Positions 5,845 through 8,334 of a stretch of 8,334 bases of DNA are shown here, one piece after another. Below the pieces are notes generated by a model. That model was not told where the DNA came from. It saw only the letters and a program-made list of their open reading frames with translations, and searched no databases. The DNA is from JBMNNS01 sp050942625 (GTDB lineage: Bacteria; Bacillota; Dethiobacteria; DTU022; UBA8154): the NCBI GenBank assembly GCA_050942625.1, contig JBMNNS010000072.1, positions 1 through 8,334 of the forward strand, read 5' to 3'. Every line of letters begins with the position of its first letter. The stretch's first letter is position 1. A program made the position numbers and the translations under genes.

Positions 5845-7332
5845 TTAGTTTGCTGCAGCCTTGAGTAAATCACGTAAATATTGACCACTTATTCTTTCCT
5901 TTTCCAGTAAATAGTCAGCTACAGCTATGACAATATCCCTATATTTTTGAATTATGCACCTTACCTTTTCTTCTTGTTCATTAATAATCTCCTTGAGGAC
6001 ATCATGAAAAATATTTCCCGGCAAATCTTTTACACTAACTATACCCAGGGATGACATGCCGGATTCAATTATTGTTTTAGCCAAATCAACAGCTTGCTGG
6101 AAGTCATTGAGCGCCCCGGTACTGCGGTCCCCCAGGATTTCTTCTTCCGCTATTGCCCCGCCTAGCAGGACAGCAATTTGACCATTAATATAATCCCTGG
6201 TATGAATATAGCTATCTTTCTCAGGTACATGTCTGATGTACCCCATAGCCTTTCCTCTTGGTATAATTGTTATAGTTGCCACAGATTTTGGTCGAACTAG
6301 TTCACCAACTAAGGCATGTCCTGTTTCATGCAAGGCTATCCTTTTGTATTCCTCCTTTTTAATGGAACGTTCAATTTTTTCTCCCAGTATAACTTTGTCT
6401 ATTGCTTCATAAAAATGACGTTTTTTAATATAATTACACTTTTCCCGTAAGGCAGAAATAGCGGCCTCATTTGCCAGGCATTCCAGGTGGGCCCCGGAGA
6501 AACCGAAAGTTTCAGCCGCAATTTCTTTTAAATTAATTTCGGAAGCCAGAGGTTTGTTTCTGGTATGCATTGTAAGTATTTGGAGGCGCCCTTCATAATC
6601 GGGCAGTTCGACCTGGACGATTCGATCGAAGCGGCCAGGCCTTAAAAGGGCTTCGTCTAGCAAGTCCGCCCTATTGGTTGCTCCAATTAATAATATTTGA
6701 CAATCCCCATCTACCCCTAACCCATCCATTTCAACTAAAAGTTGGTTAACTGTTTGTTCCATCTCTTTATGGGATGTATTGGAATTACCCCTTTTAGCTC
6801 CTAAGATATCAATCTCATCAATAAAAATAATTGCACTTTTTTTATTCATGTTTTTAGCGCTATTTTTGGCCTGGCTAAACAATTTTCTAACCCTTTGTGC
6901 GCCAACACCAGCATACATTTCAACAAATTCACTGCCCGCTGCAGCAATGAAGGCAGAGTCAGTGTATGAAGCAGCTGCTTTGGCAAGCAGTGTTTTTCCT
7001 GTGCCGGGGGGCCCAACCAACAATAAACCCTTGATCGGCCTAATGCCCAATTTAATTATTTTTTCGGGTTGTTTTAAAAAATCTAACGACTCCAATAGTT
7101 CCCGTTTTGCAGTATTTTGGCCCCCTACGTCGTCAAATGTAATTTCATTCGACGCTTTTTTATTATTTACAGCTACAGGGGCAAATTCTTTAACCCCACC
7201 CCTCATATCTATCATCTTATAAAGGAAAAAAAATAGCCCCAATAAAAATATGATGGGTAAAATATTATACCCCAGCCAGACTAAGCCAATTAAGGCACCC
7301 AAGGCCACTCCAGCACCAATTTCTTTAATCAT
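5845..7332 (-). CDS. FtsH-like AAA+ zinc metalloprotease, compact form
   Basis: A membrane-bound ATP-dependent protease of the FtsH/M41 type. The AAA+ module shows Walker A GPPGTGKT (107-114), the pore loop FVEMYAGVGA (136-145), Walker B IIFIDEID (168-175), and the second region of homology GATNRADLLDEALLRPGRFD with arginine fingers R231/R234. The peptidase part has HETGH (335-339; classical FtsH has HEAGH) and the likely third zinc ligand D410 in GALNDF. At 495 aa it is over 100 residues shorter than housekeeping FtsH (about 610-650). The two N-terminal hydrophobic stretches (about 7-22 and 24-39) are separated only by a few residues, so the usual extracytoplasmic domain is missing, and the C-terminal tail is short. 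The ATG at 7332 has GGAGGGG seven bases upstream. It has its own promoter and leads an operon with the metallophosphoesterase. It is probably a specialised paralogue, so I give no ftsH symbol. Confidence 0.92.
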   Translation of the reverse strand: MIKEIGAGVALGALIGLVWLGYNILPIIFLLGLFFFLYKMIDMRGGVKEFAPVAVNNKKASNEITFDDVGGQNTAKRELLESLDFLKQPEKIIKLGIRPIKGLLLVGPPGTGKTLLAKAAASYTDSAFIAAAGSEFVEMYAGVGAQRVRKLFSQAKNSAKNMNKKSAIIFIDEIDILGAKRGNSNTSHKEMEQTVNQLLVEMDGLGVDGDCQILLIGATNRADLLDEALLRPGRFDRIVQVELPDYEGRLQILTMHTRNKPLASEINLKEIAAETFGFSGAHLECLANEAAISALREKCNYIKKRHFYEAIDKVILGEKIERSIKKEEYKRIALHETGHALVGELVRPKSVATITIIPRGKAMGYIRHVPEKDSYIHTRDYINGQIAVLLGGAIAEEEILGDRSTGALNDFQQAVDLAKTIIESGMSSLGIVSVKDLPGNIFHDVLKEIINEQEEKVRCIIQKYRDIVIAVADYLLEKERISGQYLRDLLKAAAN

Positions 7333-7394
7333 TAATTCCCCTCCAGCTACCCCAAAAAAAAGGGCAGTTTACATAACATTGCTCTAATAAATTC

Positions 7395-7423
7395 ATTATA
7401 CCAGTTGAATATTACAAGGGCAA
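7395..7423 (-). promoter_or_regulatory. Extended -10 promoter for the ftsH-like operon
   Basis: On the minus strand TTGCCC (7423-7418), a 17-base spacer and a perfect TATAAT (7400-7395) are seen, with TG one base before the -10 (TGGTATAAT). Transcription should begin near 7388, giving a leader of about 55 bases before the ATG at 7332. It begins four bases after the T run of the preceding terminator. Confidence 0.82.
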
Positions 7424-7426
7424 GGT

Positions 7427-7460
7427 AAAAAAAAACCCGGCAAATTGGAAACCCACCGGG
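7427..7460 (-). terminator. Rho-independent terminator before the ftsH-like operon
   Basis: On the minus strand CCCGG (7460-7456) pairs with CCGGG (7440-7436), extended by a T-G wobble, and is followed by a run of nine Ts (7435-7427). A small inner TGG/CCA helix may shorten the loop. No T run follows on the plus strand. It ends transcripts from the gene at 8294-7758, or from an unseen RNA in the 300 bases between. Confidence 0.85.
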
Positions 7461-7757
7461 AAAGAAGAAGAAGAATAAACTCAATAAAAGAGGTTAGAGC
7501 CTTTTACAAAATAGTATTACAAAAATATAATTTGTAACACCAGTTGGATAAAAAAGAAGCTGCAAAAAAGCAAGTTAAGATTGTATTACCTAATTGTTCA
7601 TTGTGTTACCAAGCATCTATCATCATTTAATTCTATACCTAACAGGAAAGTTCCTGCTTGTAACCAAAAAATAAATATTCTGAATACGGTTAATTCCTGT
7701 TTTAATTCCTGTTAGTGTAACTAAGATTAAGCCGGTTCGGAAGCAATTAACAGGTGT
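7461..7757. other. Intergenic region of 297 bases, no gene seen
   Basis: Both strands are broken by frequent stops and I see no ORF with a ribosome binding site, and no tRNA or rRNA. It holds a 7-bp inverted repeat TTACAAA/TTTGTAA (7517-7537), an unusual group of CCTGTT/AACAGG repeats (7639-7760), and several GTAAC or GTTAC words. It lies inside the probable 3' untranslated region of the gene at 8294-7758, because the terminator is at 7460-7427. Confidence 0.6.
7639..7715. repeat. Cluster of TTCCTGTTA repeats with a perfect 12-bp tandem repeat
   Basis: TTAATTCCTGTT is tandemly duplicated without a gap (7690-7701 and 7702-7713). The perfect 10-bp inverted partner CTAACAGGAA (7639-7648) of TTCCTGTTAG (7706-7715) lies upstream. 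It is itself half of the local palindrome CAGGAA-AG-TTCCTG (7643-7656). A fourth copy, TTAACAGG, occurs just after, near 7748-7755. The cluster could form alternative hairpins in the 3' untranslated region or be a protein-binding array. Confidence 0.55.
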
Positions 7758-8294
7758 TTACAATTTTATCCTTGTTTGATATGAACTTATAGGGGTAATT
7801 TCACATAAAAAGCTATCCCCAGATGTAAGCAGCAAATAAATGCGTTTTTGATCTACCCAAAGATGGTAGGAATCTAAATTTTGCTCCTGACCAAGGATAT
7901 GGGAAATTTCTTCTTTCATTTTACTATAGTTACCAAGCCTTTCACCCTCCATAAGGCTGAAATGAATCTCTTCATAAAGATTATTCAGGTAGGGGGTTCT
8001 TTTATCAGTGATGGAAATATTGAAGGAATCTTCCTCATAAATGGAAAGAGCAACCTCTTCAACGTTATTATATAATTGAGGTAGATTATCCCCTTTGTCC
8101 AGTACAATATTAATTGTGACTTTAGGAGTGGAACTATATATATTTACATCAGCAATATTTTCTAATTCCAGAAGCTTATCCCTAAGAGGTTCTTCCACTA
8201 AGTTAAGCTGGCGCCAGTAAGAAAAAGCATAAATCCCGGCAAAGGTAAGTAGAATAATCAGAACCATTACAGGCCATTTAAAATCACTTTTCAA
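7758..8294 (-). CDS. Single-pass membrane-anchored protein of unknown function
   Basis: This is a 178-aa protein that I do not recognise. It starts with a short basic end and one hydrophobic helix (about residues 8-25, WPVMVLIILLTFAGIYAF), with no cleavage site evident, so it should be an anchored protein with the rest outside the cytoplasm. The remainder looks alpha/beta: a helix (about 33-45), paired strands (VNIYSS and VTINIVL), a helix (QLYNNVEEVALSIYEE), a strand, a charged helix (about 116-134), and C-terminal strands (HLWVDQKRIYLLLTS). No catalytic motif is visible. The start is TTG at 8294-8292, supported by AGAGGGGTG (8308-8300). It precedes the FtsH-like gene but a terminator and a promoter separate them. 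A functional link is suggested only by position and membrane location. Confidence 0.8.
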   Translation of the reverse strand: MKSDFKWPVMVLIILLTFAGIYAFSYWRQLNLVEEPLRDKLLELENIADVNIYSSTPKVTINIVLDKGDNLPQLYNNVEEVALSIYEEDSFNISITDKRTPYLNNLYEEIHFSLMEGERLGNYSKMKEEISHILGQEQNLDSYHLWVDQKRIYLLLTSGDSFLCEITPISSYQTRIKL

Positions 8295-8299
8295 CCTAA

Positions 8300-8308
8300 C
8301 ACCCCTCT
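8300..8308 (-). promoter_or_regulatory. Ribosome binding site that fixes a TTG start
   Basis: AGAGGGGTG on the minus strand lies five bases before the TTG at 8294. The next in-frame Met codon is at residue 9, inside the membrane helix, so the TTG start is the sensible choice. A run of nine Ts on the minus strand (8317-8309) lies directly upstream and could be the tail of a terminator whose stem is outside the window. Confidence 0.65.
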
Positions 8309-8334
8309 AAAAAAAAATTACATAAATCATCTTC

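Noticed and set aside
5799..5888. N-terminal extension of the metallophosphoesterase by 29 residues
   Set aside because: It would overlap the end of the FtsH-like gene, has no good ribosome binding site, and puts a polar stretch before an otherwise normal N-terminal membrane helix. The ATG at 5801 is preferred.
7690..7713. Start of a CRISPR array
   Set aside because: There are only two 12-bp copies with no spacer between them, which does not fit a repeat-spacer array.

Overview
The window reads as chromosomal DNA from a low-G+C, Gram-positive, probably spore-forming anaerobe of the class Clostridia. The reasons are the AT-rich sequence, strong AGGAGG-type ribosome binding sites, two TTG starts, sigma-A-type promoters, a Bacillus-type LexA box at recA, and an RNase Y gene (rny) downstream of recA. 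Assignment below class is not possible from the sequence alone. Every convincing gene is on the minus strand, so transcription runs from high to low coordinates.

In transcription order the layout is as follows. (1) A small single-pass membrane protein of unknown function (8294-7758). (2) A 425-base gap with an unusual cluster of CCTGTT repeats, a rho-independent terminator (7460-7427) and, directly behind it, a very good extended -10 promoter (7423-7395). (3) A probable operon of a compact FtsH-type AAA+ zinc protease (7332-5845), a three-pass membrane metallophosphoesterase whose catalytic domain is predicted outside the cytoplasm (5801-4401), and the 2H phosphoesterase ThpR (4313-3759). (4) recA (3671-2601) with its own promoter and a LexA box over the predicted transcription start. 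(5) A 496-base gap where many relatives carry recX. It holds a Fur/PerR-like palindrome, a near-consensus promoter with a palindrome in its spacer, and a long leader that can fold into a multi-helix element overlapping a terminator. (6) rny (2104-566), closed by a textbook terminator (547-519). (7) The 5' part of an unrecognised gene that leaves the window (333-1).

Functionally, recA is the recombination and SOS gene, while thpR and rny are RNA enzymes. The FtsH-like protease, the metallophosphoesterase and perhaps the small anchored protein look like a membrane-associated group. The part most likely to be undescribed is the rny leader (about 2410-2105). A 12-bp helix encloses two smaller hairpins, and its 3' strand shares four bases with a rho-independent terminator upstream of rny. 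This is riboswitch- or attenuator-like architecture that I cannot match to a known class by eye. A small inverted-repeat mobile element is the main alternative.
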